Source: Apostichopus japonicus (taxonomy: Eukaryota > Echinodermata > Holothuroidea > Aspidochirotida > Stichopodidae). Taken from it: DNA of 64,000 nt. Of this stretch, positions 1-11,341 are shown piece after piece. Where the stretch lies: positions 20,124,999 through 20,188,998 of the forward strand of contig NC_092565.1 of assembly GCF_037975245.1 (NCBI RefSeq), written 5' to 3'. The notes under the pieces were generated by a model that worked only from the letters and a program-made list of their open reading frames with translations, was not told the origin of the DNA and searched no databases. The position numbers were made by a program, and so were the translations under genes. The stretch's first letter is position 1. Every line of letters begins with the position of its first letter.

Positions 1-835
1 CTACCAGGCATGTATGGCTATTTTTGCACCTTCTAATGAACCAATGGAGAGTCCTGAACAGTGAGTTATCAACTTATTTCCTCTCAACCCTTACAAAACA
101 ATCACTTGATAATATATATTGATGAACACAACAATTTCTCAAATTTTACAATTCAAAGCAGGTTGAGGTTTATACATCGACTATGAAAGTGTGCTCTACT
201 AAACTAGTATTGGAAAGAATGAGAACCACCCCAACTTTTGAATGATCCCTTCAGACAATAATATGAGGAACTGTCGATGTGCATTCTGTGCACGTCTCTC
301 AACTTCAAAGCACTTCTGGTATTTAGCAAGTTACGTCAAAATTCTGCATCTTTTCCAATGTTAATGAATTACATCTTTCCAAAACAAGAAACCTATGTAT
401 CTTAAAGGTGGTCAACTATTTTCTTTAATGATGTCATACCTCTGAATAACTTAAATCCACAACGAAATTTTATTTGACTCATCTACCCCATCTATCAATT
501 GCCAGGAAAATGAGCGATGACAAAATTAAATCAAGTCTACAAGATAAAATAAGATGCAACATTTTTTTTGGGGGGGGGGAATCTAAAAGATTCACAATGT
601 TTGGGAGGGATATTCCCTCCTAGTTCATGTACTAATTAAATGTAGATTGAAAGGTGTCATCGGGACAGGGTACAACACTTTCAGAACATTCAGCTCTACT
701 AGCCAGTCTTCATTTTACATCATAAATATTTTTTAAATTTGCTTGTTCTAAGCAAACTGAACCAATCTCTACTGAACACATGTATTACATGAAGACTTTT
801 TTGGAAAAGAAACAAAATCCTCTGAAATGACTCAC
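1..835. other. CLINT1 intron sequence, no exon seen
   Basis: This lies downstream of the last visible CLINT1 exon. It is AT-rich with a T8-G10 run near 562-579. I looked on the minus strand for the next CLINT1 exon (family residues following GFRYSE) and did not find it. Confidence 0.5.
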
Positions 836-964
836 TGTAACCAGAAGACCCCACTCCGGACAATCCTACAAATTTGTCTTTAGCTTTACGAGACTTTTTC
901 CTCTCTGAACGTAGCCTCTCGTCGTCCTGAATGAAGTCGATAAGGTCCCGAACTTTTGATCGTA
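836..964 (-). CDS. CLINT1: CLINT1 coding exon 4 (end of ENTH domain)
   Basis: Acceptor TTTCAG and donor GTGAGT. Encodes VRSKVRDLIDFIQDDERL and the following Lys/Arg-rich stretch. It is the last exon visible before the left edge. Confidence 0.88.
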
Positions 965-3900
965 CTGAAACCAGAGAAGACATCAAAGGTGTATAAAATT
1001 TCTCACCAAAATAATACTTATACAGAGAGATTTCTGCCGATTTGCTTTTGCTTTAAGGACACCCTTGGTCAATATCTGCAATAACTTTTTTTGGGGGAGC
1101 CTGAAAATTCTTCACGTCACAGATTAAAAAAAAGAGAAAATCTGGAAAACTTGGACATAATTACAGAATTGAATCATGATTTGATGGGTCAACGGTTGAA
1201 TGATAATGCCCTCTTCATCTTACCATTATTTCCTTGGTCTCGATTGAATTCATCTGTGCAGGTGTAGCTTTCCAAACTTTTTAGATCATAGAGATGCTCC
1301 CTGGCGCTGGTCACAACCCTTTCAGAACCGTTGAGTATAAGATAGGATAAAAGAAGAAGTGACTGGAAGGAGAACAAAAATGATATATCATGTCAAACTT
1401 TGAAATTAATTTTAACATTTTTAACTACAGTGCAACTTATGACTCATACTTTGTGGTTTTCATAAGTATAATATGACAAAATATGTGACATTTTACAATT
1501 TTGCTTTACATTGCATGCAAAATTATGTAAGGGAAAGATATACAGTGTTCATACTGTAGGAAAAGATATCAACTCTTATTCTATGGGGCATTCCGGTTTT
1601 CCAATCTAAAACTGCACATTTGGCCTTAGAACTAAGTTTTCCGTATGTTTTTCAACAAAAATGAAACTTCCAAGGCATACAACATATTTGTCTCCAATTT
1701 AGATCTTCAATAAAACAATACAAAACTGATCAAAGTCTACATTATATGGGGTACAATATTCTAGGTTCAAAGACTGCCAATCACATATCAAATAAAAACG
1801 AGACTGAATTTTTTAAAAATATTTTGCAATGCAATGGCAGGAAGACCTCTACAGTACTTCCAAAAAATAAAATAAAAATAACACCCCCAAAATAGATACT
1901 GTATATATAGTTATATATTATTATACTTTTTTAAAATATGTTTTTCATATATATTTAGATTCCATTTTCTTCATATACTTTTGTGCAATTGCCTTATTAC
2001 AGAACAGTACTGCATTCAATGCAAATTTTAGTGTACCATTGAGCCTGTTAACAAAATGATGTTAAGAAAATGACATAGCACAGTATTTAGAGAATATCAA
2101 TATTGTTCCTTGGTCACCATGGAGGTAATGACTTTACTGAAATTCCATGTGTGTACTGTAGGTACTGTACTGAGGGAAGTGTGCCAATGGAGTCTGGCTG
2201 CTGCTGTTACTACTGTATGTTCATTCTTGTTTTGAAATGTCATCTGCCCAATTTTGAACATTACCCTAAACTCTCTTGCTTATGAACTAAACTTAAGTTA
2301 CCTGTACCTATCTCAATTATGCCATTTGCACTTTCACTCTCAAGCTACAGTAGTCTATAAATAGTCCCCCCCCCCCTTCCCACACACACACATGATACAT
2401 ATTATTTACTAGAGGATCATTAACTGTTCCTCGGTCACAATGGAGGTAACAAATCTTGACTTGAAAATAATCTTCAGAATAAGACAAAAAGTGGATAAAA
2501 AGGATTAGATACTGTATAACAATGAAAGTAGTGGGTCACTGTGGGTGATTTGAGAAGTTTTCAATAATATGTTGAAAGTTCACAAACAAATAAACAATGA
2601 AAATATCTGCATTAAAGTGACCATGGACAAGACAAACACAGTACACAACAAGTCTATTCTGAAACCTGTGACTCTAGAATACTTGGCTATTGTAATTCAT
2701 CAAACCCCCATTATATGCCATGCATTACAGGCCACAGGGAATTCCGAGATCTACATGGAATCTTTAGTATACAACCAGCTTACAACAGACTTAAAATACA
2801 CTAAGAGGATTTTATCTGAGCTTTGGTTCAAATGCAAATGAATATGTGATGTGCAACACTGCTATAGTATTTTGACACATCAAGCAGGGAAATGCTTCAG
2901 ATCATATGGTACTTGATGCAAGATATTTGTTTTCATCTTGACAAAATAACTGAATGTAGATTTTCTACTGCACCTACAGTAAGTCGATCACTACACTAGT
3001 ACACCAACTCCTGCACACAATTAATTTTAGTGCACCCTGATGTGATATATATTGTTTGATACTACTCCGGTTTTTAACAAGAATCAATGCAGTTCCTGCA
3101 CTGGGGCAGTTCATACATTTATTATGCGACCATACAGTAGATATTTGAATATTACCACTATGTGCCACCTAATTTCAAAAGTTTTTCAAACCATTTCATT
3201 TCAAACCTTTAAACTGTATATTGTCATTAAATACCATTTATTCTTGTAATATACTTTTCAAACATAGGGCACTGCATTTCTAGTATAAGCTTTTTAGCCA
3301 GGTTGGACATGCATGTCAGTTAGGATAAAACTTAGTATAGGGAAGATCACATCTACAGTAGGTAAACATTAATGTAACTTTTTTATGTCAAATGAACTCT
3401 GTAACATGAAATTTGCCATTATGGACCCATCAGGCAATACTACAATAATGCAGCCATATATATATTCTTTCTCACTACACTGAATGAAAAATTGTTATCA
3501 AATATCACTATATTCAAGCAATGCAGATATTTTTGTCCATTCAAAAATAGATTTCTGATGGGCTTGTTTTTCATGAAAATGCATTACTGTATCATTGTTG
3601 TTTGTCCTTCTGTCAAACCTACCTCCCACATTTGCAACATACCTCTCAGGAAGCCAAGTTAACACACCAGGGAATAACTTGGTCATAGTTCAAAAGGAGT
3701 AATAAAGCGTTCTTGGCAAATACAGTCATGTAGTCATAAGCAGTGAAGCCCATACATGTACAAGAAGGTGGTAAACAATTTCTACTTTTCTGAGAAAGCA
3801 GGACTTAATATACCTTGGCTTTTTTCTTTTTTTTCTCAGTTTGAGATTTCAATACAGAGCTGAAAAAAGTTGTTACTGATTACTGAAAAATATAACTACA

Positions 3901-6475
3901 TCTGAAGCGACTCTGGACACCTTTTTCGAAACAAAATGAAGATTCCCCCTGAAGTTTGACGGGTCGATGATGGCTTAAGCAACTGTTAAGAACTTTGAAA
4001 TAAAATATCAGCCAAACATGTTCCTTGCCATCTTAATGGTTTATAAAGTAAAATGCATCCAACTTTATAGTGCCTCCTAATGAACACTGCCAGTAATCTC
4101 ATGACTTTATGAACCGTACCCTGTGATGGAATTTGTCTATACAAGATTCAAGGATGCCAAACATCTTTGGCACGTTATATAGCTGTTTGAGGCCAAACAT
4201 CAAAACAACTGTTCAAGTTTTTGGACTGAATTTCAAGATGTAGAGTGTATTCCCAAGGAACTGGTGCAAAGATGCATTCTTGTTTCACAGATTTCTCCCT
4301 CTGAAATACAGAATCCAAATGAAAGCTAAAAAAAAAACTTTTGAGATTCTCTATCTGTCAGGTACTCTTGGAAGGAGGGCATTTTAGTTTCATGATTATA
4401 TATTCTCACTTAAGGTAAGACTTGGTAGGTTTCGTACAATTCGTGGTCAGTGGTGCACTTGTGGTCAGTGAGCCTTTACGGTCTCCTCAAGATGTGAACT
4501 ACTGTAATCTCCACAGTCCACACTATTCTTGAGTGGGGAAAGCTACTCATATAAACAAAGAAAAGAAATTTAAGAAACAAACGTTTATTTCTATCTGGGG
4601 TGTTTGAATGCAAGACATACCTTGTATACTCTTCTCCAATTCTTCTTATTATCCTGTAACATTCTTTTCCATAGCATACCCATAACTTCTGGGAAATGTT
4701 CATAGGTATAGGTTTCTTTAGAAATTTCAGCCATCAGACTTCCATGTGGTCCCCACTGCTCATCGTTGGTGGCCTCACGGACTTTAGCTTCTACTTCTGT
4801 GTAATTCATGACAATGTTGGTGCTAAAACAATTGAAGAGATTTATAAACAAAGGTTATGAATATGAGAAAACTTATTTGAAAGACAAACATAATTTATAA
4901 AGCCTTAAGGCTAAATAGAAACCAAGGCATACCTAAAGTATTACACAAGTTTACACCCAAAAGGTAACTAAAAAGTTATATTCTCAGCTGATAAGTTTTA
5001 TATTTGATGAAAAGGAGCAAAGAAATTTCAATTTTTTCCATAAATATTTTGCACTGTAATTTGTTTATAATTTACCAGTCAGTTATCTGTTGTGGACTTA
5101 CTTGCATATAAATTTTGAAATTAACTTATGAATTAGAAAAAATTCTCCTTTTTTCTTTCATACAATAAAAGGAAATTATAACTAGAGGTAGTCCTCCATC
5201 CTAACACCCATAAATGAAACCAAAATTAAAGCAAACACATAAATTAACAGCAAACAAGGCAGCAAGTGACAAAGTATGTGAGCCAAAATGCTGCAGAAAC
5301 TCAGCAATTTTGTAAACTTTGCCTTAGATCAGCTATACTCACTAGAAGCAATCAATAACTGACAATTATGGATCAAGTAAAAAGATATGCAACGATTCAC
5401 AACCTTATGTCATGAGCGTTAATGTAATGTAATAGATCATGGAAAGCGAGCCTTTGTATTGTAGAGATCATAGTCTAGTTCCCTCTATAGTTTCCACCAT
5501 TCAACCCTTTGAGATGTGTTCCATACCTTTACATTCCTGTCATAGTAATTAATTACTATGACAAAGCATGTGAGCAAAAATGCTGCATGATTTTCCAGCA
5601 ATCCAGGGTTTAAACTTTGAAGGTTTCATGATCAACAGTGTGGTAACATGAAACCTACATGCATAATTTCAAGATATGCCTAATCGAACAATCAGAACAA
5701 TAAATTAATGATCCAGAGTGCACAAAACAATTGGAAAAGAGGCTCAGAACTTGTCTTTATCACATTACGGTGTGATTTTTATAACATTCAGTTCCCTTTA
5801 CTAACTAGGGCCTACATCGTGAACAAATGTTATGTGCATATGCCAGCACGTTTGGTGTTAGGTATTTGCTGATCAGCACTACATTTTCATTATCTTATTT
5901 GTCTGTCTCTAAATATTACATAGACTTTTTCAGCTAAAGGTGTATGTTAGGTTGTGAGATCTCATTTTTTCATTTTAAATGAGGTAACTTTGCCTCCCAG
6001 TGAGATTGTTGACATAGCCTTAACTTACTTTTGAGTCTTACTGTTAGGCTAAGTTTACTCTTGAATTATGTGCTAGCATTGCAATTCACCTTGCTCACAA
6101 CAAGTTCAATACTAATCTCATTTTGTTTATTGGAGTACATTTAATTCAACACTTCGATCATTAAAACGCTCGGTTCAAACGTATTGACCAAATAAATAGC
6201 TGGCCACGTAGATTAAGGTATGTGTAAATGCTTAGGCTAAATACTGCTGAATTAGTAGTAGTGCAATATTGGTTATAGTAGTGTAGTAGCAGTACGTGTT
6301 ATCTCAGGCCTAGTGTTATAGTTATTGCTACACAAGTTTTACGTTGACTGCCTTCCAAAGGGGGCCGAGCCAATAATTATTCAAGCCCTACTGCATTCAG
6401 GCTTATCAGCCGTTCTGGTATACGCCCATCAAAAAATACTCACACTTTGTCACTCATTTCACGTAAACGGAACAT
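836..6475 (-). CDS. CLINT1: Clathrin interactor 1 (epsinR), N-terminal ENTH-domain exons; 3' part beyond window
   Basis: Four coding exons, read right to left (6475-6444, 4822-4621, 1362-1224, 964-836), join in phase and give about 167 residues. The product matches the N-terminus of CLINT1/epsinR/enthoprotin, an ENTH-domain adaptor that binds phosphoinositides and clathrin/AP-1 in trans-Golgi-endosome transport. Visible motifs include MNYTEVEAKVREATND, WGPHGSLM, KKNWRRVYK, LNGSERVV, SAREHLYDL and the basic stretch ERKKSRKAKDK. The ATG at 6475 is chosen because the 18 residues from it to MNY align without gaps to the family N-terminus; an in-frame ATG further upstream (6634) remains possible. 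Family members are about 600 residues, so most of the disordered clathrin-binding tail is missing to the left. The last exon ends with a GTGAGT donor, so the gene continues. The identification is strong; exon edges are inferred. Confidence 0.9.
1224..1362 (-). CDS. CLINT1: CLINT1 coding exon 3 (ENTH domain)
   Basis: Acceptor CTTCCAG and donor GTAAGA. Encodes SLLLLSYLILNGSERVV through NRDQGNN plus one base (G), which exon 4 completes to GTA (Val). Confidence 0.9.
1363..4620 (-). other. CLINT1 intron 2
   Basis: A 3.3-kb AT-rich intron. Its only notable features are a C-run next to (CA)n near 2367-2392, two similar ~25-bp segments at about 2102 and 2426 (TGTTCCT.GGTCAC.ATGG), and many TACTGTA/TACAGTA heptamers between about 1850 and 3600. 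The short ORFs here have no recognisable similarity. Confidence 0.6.
4621..4822 (-). CDS. CLINT1: CLINT1 coding exon 2 (ENTH helices)
   Basis: Acceptor TTTTAG and donor GTATGT. Encodes TNIVMNYTEVEAK through KKNWRRVYK, the first half of the ENTH domain, and ends in phase 0. Confidence 0.9.
4823..6443 (-). other. CLINT1 intron 1
   Basis: A 1.6-kb intron with no coding exon seen. It holds a perfect 26-bp palindrome at 5538-5563 and a diverged direct repeat (about 5268-5320 and 5559-5620) sharing GTGAGC.AAAATGCTGCA. Confidence 0.6.
5538..5563. repeat. Perfect 26-bp palindrome with TAATTAATTA core
   Basis: The arm TGTCATAGTAATT is followed directly by its exact reverse complement. The centre TAATTAATTA is a double homeodomain-type core. 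It sits in CLINT1 intron 1; function is unknown. Confidence 0.7.
6444..6475 (-). CDS. CLINT1: CLINT1 coding exon 1
   Basis: Encodes MFRLREMSDK plus two bases of a Val codon. The donor is GTGAGT, and the split codon GT|C is completed by exon 2. Confidence 0.8.
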
Positions 6476-6707
6476 TGCTGCTTGGACATTCATCTTGAAT
6501 GCCTCTACTTTCCACACAGCCAAAAATAAAATCGTTCGATTACTTCTTTGAGAAGATTCCTGTGGATTTAAGAGTGTTGCTCTCTGTGTTTTCGATTTAG
6601 CGCTAGTGTCAAGACGGTGACGTATAACATTCACGGTACTATTTCATACCGCTAGTACCGTACCTAGCCTCAGGCCACTAAAGTAACAACGTTCTGTGTC
6701 ACTAGAA

Positions 6708-6715
6708 ACCGGAAG
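6708..6715. promoter_or_regulatory. ETS/GABP-type motif in CLINT1 promoter
   Basis: ACCGGAAG lies about 235 bp upstream of the chosen CLINT1 start codon, close to a GGGCGG box. Such motifs are common near housekeeping transcription starts. The assignment rests on motif match and position only. Confidence 0.35.
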
Positions 6716-7617
6716 CAAGTTTGTTGTCTACTGTTTGACTATTGGGCGGGAGTATTGCGCAATATTTGCAAGACATGCAGATCTGAGAAATGAGATAGGC
6801 CCAGGTCATCAGAAACTGAACTGATTATCCATATAAACGTTTCATTTTGAGTGAGTGATATTAGCTCATATTTTACCTGTTTTCTCTTACGTTATTGATT
6901 GACTCCTCAGATAAATATTTCTTCCGCCTAAAGCTAGGTCTACTCTAACGTAACGTTTATTTAGAGTAGACCTAACAATAATTTGGTTGCCTCTGACTCA
7001 GTCTAAGTTCTGGTTAACAACATGTTGCATAGGCCTAACTTCCCTAAGTTAGGCTAACGTTCAATAATCTTCTAAGTCACCATTACTACAAAGCTCAGAA
7101 GTTTCAAGGGTCTAAGGCAATCATGAAAAGATGTTAGCCGAACTGCCAGCCAATATATCGTATAGTGACCAGATGTCACTGACTTTGGGGGGACAGTGTA
7201 TTGGGGACAGTGAAGATAAATGTATGTTGACCAGTTACAGAGTTGTTGACAATTGACAATTCACTTGTGGCTTTGATGTGCCAATGAGGCTTCTTCGCAG
7301 GAGGATCTAAAATACATACATACATTACAGTCCCTGTACGTGTTTGATGATGTGACCCAAATTACACGTACTCATGTCCCTTGTAAGTTGTAGTTGTTCC
7401 TTTACAAATATCCCCTTGAAATTGTTGGGAAAATTCCTGAATATTTTGTATTAATTTTTTTGGCCTCCTCTAGTTTATGATTGTGTATAATCATAATTAT
7501 AATTCATTCACTAGGCAAAATTGATTCATGATAATGTCGGCTCCACAGCCCAAGCTAAAATGTAACAGTTAACTCATTGTTTGACAAATTCTAACTCAAC
7601 AAAACTGTTATTTTATT

Positions 7618-7903
7618 GGCCGTGGCTATTCTTACGACGAGTCGTAACAATTATTTATAAACTAGTCTTACGACAAAGGCAAATTCAAGCGCAGTAAAGT
7701 AAATAAAGCAACTGCGCATGTAGTAGGGGTAACCCTAACCCTAAACATAACCCTAAACCTCAATCCTAACCCTTACCCAAACCCTAACCGTAAATTATTG
7801 TTTCTCCTCGTCGTAAAAATAGTACTCCTGGTCATGAAAATAGCAACTGCGCATGCGTAGTCGGGGATTATTCTTACGACTAGTCGTAACAATAGCCACT
7901 TTG
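7618..7903 (-). mobile_element. MULE-like non-autonomous TIR element, copy 1, with internal telomere-like tract
   Basis: The element begins GGCCGTGGCTATT and ends AATAGCCACTTTG, with inverted termini built around GTGGCTATT.TTACGAC. It is flanked by an exact 9-bp duplication, tattttatt, at 7609-7617 and 7904-7912. The interior holds a degenerate CCCTAA array at about 7728-7795 and two GCATG-type segments (AACTGCGCATG). No ORF is present. Copy 2 at 15882-16153 lies in the opposite orientation, so the minus sign here is relative to copy 2. A 9-bp duplication fits Mutator-like transposases; that family assignment is an inference. Confidence 0.85.
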
Positions 7904-8161
7904 TATTTTATTGGCTAGTACAACAATAGAGCGCAACACAAATGACATCCAATCCCAGTTAGCTTGATAAACTTGTAATACAAATTACCTATGTGGTACG
8001 GTCTGCCATTGATCGATTAAGTACACCAATTGTCTATCATGTAACTGAAAATAAAACTCATAATGCTAGTCTCCATTTTCTGTGTGGGTTCCATTGTCTT
8101 ACAAGTTCATCTCTGTTACACTAGTTTGATATACATGTATTTTGCAGGTCCAAGCCCTAAA

Positions 8162-8310
8162 ATGAAGTCAACAAACAATGCTGTGAGATGTAGCTTACAG
8201 CTCCTACAGCTGAGCACTCCAATTGGTCCAGTGAAAGTGACAGGATGTGATCAAGGAATTCACGAAATAAAACTGACACCAACAGACAAAGCTCCCTGTG
8301 GTAAATTAAG
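8162..8310 (+). CDS. MGMT: MGMT coding exon 1 (N-terminal domain)
   Basis: The start ATG lies 14 bases after a TTTTGCAG acceptor-like site. The exon encodes 49 residues, including TGCDQGIHEIKL. The donor GTAAAG splits an Arg codon AG|A. Confidence 0.85.
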
Positions 8311-11300
8311 GTAAAGATAAGTACTACCTCATATATTGTGTCCTTCAAGCTACTGATTTGTTTGTTACCTACTATCTCTTGCCTCTCGATGAACATTTTT
8401 AGTTTGTTTATCAATGTCAGAGAAAATGTTTTAGGATAATTTTCAAAGAGATCAATGAGTTTAGGCCCACAAAAGTTCATAGAAACATCATACACTTAGG
8501 TTCAGCCGATTTTGCATATAAGAACTGTGGTGGAAATTGCTATTGTTGCATTAGCTTATAATCATTTTAGATATGTTTGGATGGGAGAGACATTTTCATA
8601 ACATTGACTTGAAACATCTTTATGTTTGGTTGTGTGGAAAGTTACTGTACATCAATGTCACATCACTTTTAAATACCAACTGATTGGGTAGTCATTCAAT
8701 TCTTGCCGTTATGAAAAGATTACATGTAGATATCAATGTATGGTCATATGAAAAAAAGGGTTGCTTGGAACATTCATTATTTGAAAGTGTTTGTACACAT
8801 TATTAGTAAGCTCTGAGGTTGTCCAATGCAGACTATAACACTTATAGCTAGAATTCTAAACCCAGAGTTCTATGGCATACCTTGAAAGCAGTCCCAGTTT
8901 GATCAGCTAAAACTATGCAGGATCTATGTTATTTTATGCTGTTTTACTTATTTTATTTTTTATTTATGTTTAATTTATTTAAAATATTTAAGACTGTAGG
9001 CTTTGGTGTTAGTTATATGGAGGATTTTGGACATGTTTGTTGTGAACTGGTGACAGTATGTAAACACATCAGGTATGCATTTGTTTTGCAGGAGACCTTG
9101 CTGAAAGGTCTTCAGTACTACTTTTGGCCGGAATAGGTTGGCATCCTAAAATTACTGAAAGTTCCCAAAATACTTTCCTGTAGGTTCTGGCATTACAAGT
9201 TATTTCTAGACATTGAGAAATGTCCAAAGAGACAATTAAATGTCTCCGAGAGGAAGAATAGGAAATGAGTTAAATTAAATCAAATGTTGAAGTTTGAGCA
9301 TGCGTGACCGTTATTTGACTTTCTAGCATATTAGAGCCAGTGCTGTTCATGGTTGTATACAACCTTAGGCTACCGTTTCATCATTTTCTGAATAATGTTC
9401 AATCTTGCCACAATGTTACTGTGAACCTAATTGAAAATTTTGAAAAGTGAAAATTCTGTCTACCGACACATATTCCTACCCGCCCAATCTCCTTGTACAG
9501 GTCTGCAATATATATCCTTGCTGATGGAAAGCATTATTTTGTTACTATTTGTGTATTGCATTCTGGTAAATATGAGCTGATTTTTATACATTTCTGAATT
9601 GATTTGTTGTCAATGTGTATTTTACATTCATTCATTTCAAAGACAATTCTTGGTTAATTATATTAGGGAGACCTCAGATGTCAGCAGATGGTCTCATTGC
9701 TAAACAAATAAACATTCCTTAATAGATTATGAATACTGATGTAAGTCATTTAAATTGATACCCAGATCTGTAACTATAGATGGTGAGGAGAGGAAGCAAG
9801 ATCTTTCTGGACCTTTGAAGGAGTGCTTAGGATGGCTGGAATCATTCTTTAAAGATGCAAGCAGCATCGCATCCTTGCCCCTCCCTCCACTACACATGAC
9901 TGGAATAAAGTCAGGTAAGAGATAAGAGCCGAACACTCTGAGAATACCAATTCATTGGGAAAGAGAGAAATGGGGAGGTAGGATGGGGCTTGTAAAATAG
10001 TTAAAAAAGTGAGGACCATAGGCCGGGAGTGACCCCAAACAGTGATGAGAGCTTGGGGGGGGTATGTATTTATTCAGAAACATCAGTTTCAATGGGTTTA
10101 TATATCCCAGAGTGGTAATAGTGTGTGTGAGTTGGGAGAGGTTTGGTAACAAGTTAGAGCTTAGAAGGAACCTAGTTGAGCATCTTAGGTAGGAACTGGG
10201 ACAGGAGTTAACTTTCTCAGAAATTTATTGGCACCTCTCCCTGAAGAATACTGTCTAACATTAACACCCTGCAGGTCTCCTAATTATTCGTACGGTCAGA
10301 ACTACCAGGAGAGTGTTTGGTCAACTTTTAGCAATCACTAGCATACCCAAACATGAAAGACGGTGCTGATGACCTTACATGCACAGTTGGCTCTTTTAGG
10401 ATAGAGATTCGGTCTTTTATCTGCAATTCATTTCATAATTTTTTTCTAAATCTGTTTCTGTATCATCTAGTAAATATGGCATTCATACAAAAAAACAAAA
10501 CCCTGAAAGCTTTTTTCTGAGATCAACTTCTTTGATACACAGGTTCGTTTATGGACAAAGTACTTCATTCATTGGACGACATTGTGCCTGTGGGAAAGAC
10601 TATCACTTACAAAAATCTTGCTATCGAAATGGAGAATCCGAGGGCTGCGAGGGCTGTTGGTTTGGCAATGGCTAGAAACCCATTACCTATTGTGATCCCG
10701 TGTCACAGGGTGACAAGTTCAGACGGGACTTTAAACAAGTACATTTCCGGTGTTTGCGTAAAACGTTGGCTTCTTGAACATGAAGGAGCAATTTGAAAAC
10801 TTTTCCAAAATTGTTCTGACTATCATCAAACTTTAACTTTCATAGATAAAGCATTCCCGCTAAAACTAAATTGGAATGTGAGAGTTTACGGCTTCTAGCA
10901 TATCAAGGCTCTTTATTTATTATTTCGTAGTTCATCCTCATAGTTGCACATGACCTTCCGAGGTAGAAGATAGATTTAACTATCGGTCTGTAATGTTAAA
11001 ACTCGGTTCATGGAACTCCAGCTCTGTGGAAAGAACGTCCCATCAAACCATACCAATACTTTATATCTCCAGATACATTTGTCAGCAAAGTCTTACACAC
11101 ATTGGCACATGATATTCCTGCTGGCGAGACCATTTCCTACGGAGGACTGGCCGAGAAGGTTGGCAACCCAAAAGCATGTCGTGCTGTTGGCATGGCGATG
11201 AGAATTAACCAAGTCCCTTTAGTGGTGCCTTGTCACAGAGTGGTCAACAGCGACGGTTCCCTCGGTAACTACATGTCTGGAAAAGGCGTCGCTATTAAGA

Positions 11301-11341
11301 AATTTCTTCTCGATCACGAAGGTGCCAAAGTGGAGACTTGA
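8162..11341 (+). CDS. MGMT: O6-methylguanine-DNA methyltransferase with two alternative catalytic last exons
   Basis: Exons 8162-8310 and 9766-9914 join in phase to either of two terminal exons: 10543-10796 (183-aa product) or 11073-11341 (188-aa product). MGMT repairs O6-alkylguanine by transferring the alkyl group to its own active-site Cys, in the nucleus. The N-terminal part keeps the zinc ligands expected from the human protein: the Cys ten residues before the SP/TP turn, the Cys of TGCDQG, the His of GIHEI and the His of PPLHM. Both last exons carry PCHRV with the acceptor Cys, the helix-turn-helix Arg (A/C-RAVG) and a Tyr in TIxY. Exon 3a is followed by no AATAAA before exon 3b, whereas 3b is followed by a canonical signal, so alternative splicing of one transcription unit is the simplest reading. 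A second gene missing its 5' exons would be the alternative. Confidence 0.88.
8311..9765 (+). other. MGMT intron 1
   Basis: AT-rich intron; no further exon or recognisable element was seen. Confidence 0.6.
9766..9914 (+). CDS. MGMT: MGMT coding exon 2
   Basis: Acceptor ACCCAG and donor GTAAGA. Encodes SVTIDGEERK through LPPLHMTGIKS, equivalent to the linker and AWLNAYF region of the human enzyme. It ends one base into a codon, so both downstream catalytic exons fit. Confidence 0.85.
9915..10542 (+). other. MGMT intron 2
   Basis: Contains a G-rich stretch (about 9955-10065) and nothing else recognised. Confidence 0.6.
10543..10796 (+). CDS. MGMT: MGMT catalytic exon 3a (proximal)
   Basis: Acceptor ATACACAG. 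Encodes 83 residues from SFMDKVLHSL, with PRAARAVGLAM, IPCHRV and WLLEHEGAI, then TGA. The glycine two residues before the conserved Tyr in other MGMTs (GNY) is replaced here (NKY). No polyadenylation signal is evident before exon 3b. Confidence 0.88.
11073..11341 (+). CDS. MGMT: MGMT catalytic exon 3b (distal)
   Basis: Acceptor TCTCCAG, same phase as exon 3a. Encodes TFVSKVLHTL through LLDHEGAKVET, with PKACRAVGMAM and VPCHRV, and keeps the GNY motif. It is roughly half identical to exon 3a, so the duplication is old and both copies stayed intact. Confidence 0.88.

Larger units (their letters stand above)
6476..8147. other. Head-to-head intergenic region between CLINT1 and MGMT
   Basis: This region contains the CLINT1 5'UTR/promoter (about 6476-6800), which is richer in CpG, with an ETS-type ACCGGAAG and a GGGCGG/ATTGGGCGGG block at about 6740. 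It also contains a 286-bp TIR element (7618-7903) and the putative MGMT upstream region. An acceptor-like TTTTGCAG at 8140-8147 suggests that MGMT has an unseen 5'UTR exon upstream. Confidence 0.55.

Noticed and set aside
7728-7795. CCCTAA-type tract as a chromosome end or telomere
   Set aside because: It is short and degenerate and lies wholly inside a TIR element with target-site duplications; the second copy of the element has the same tract inverted.
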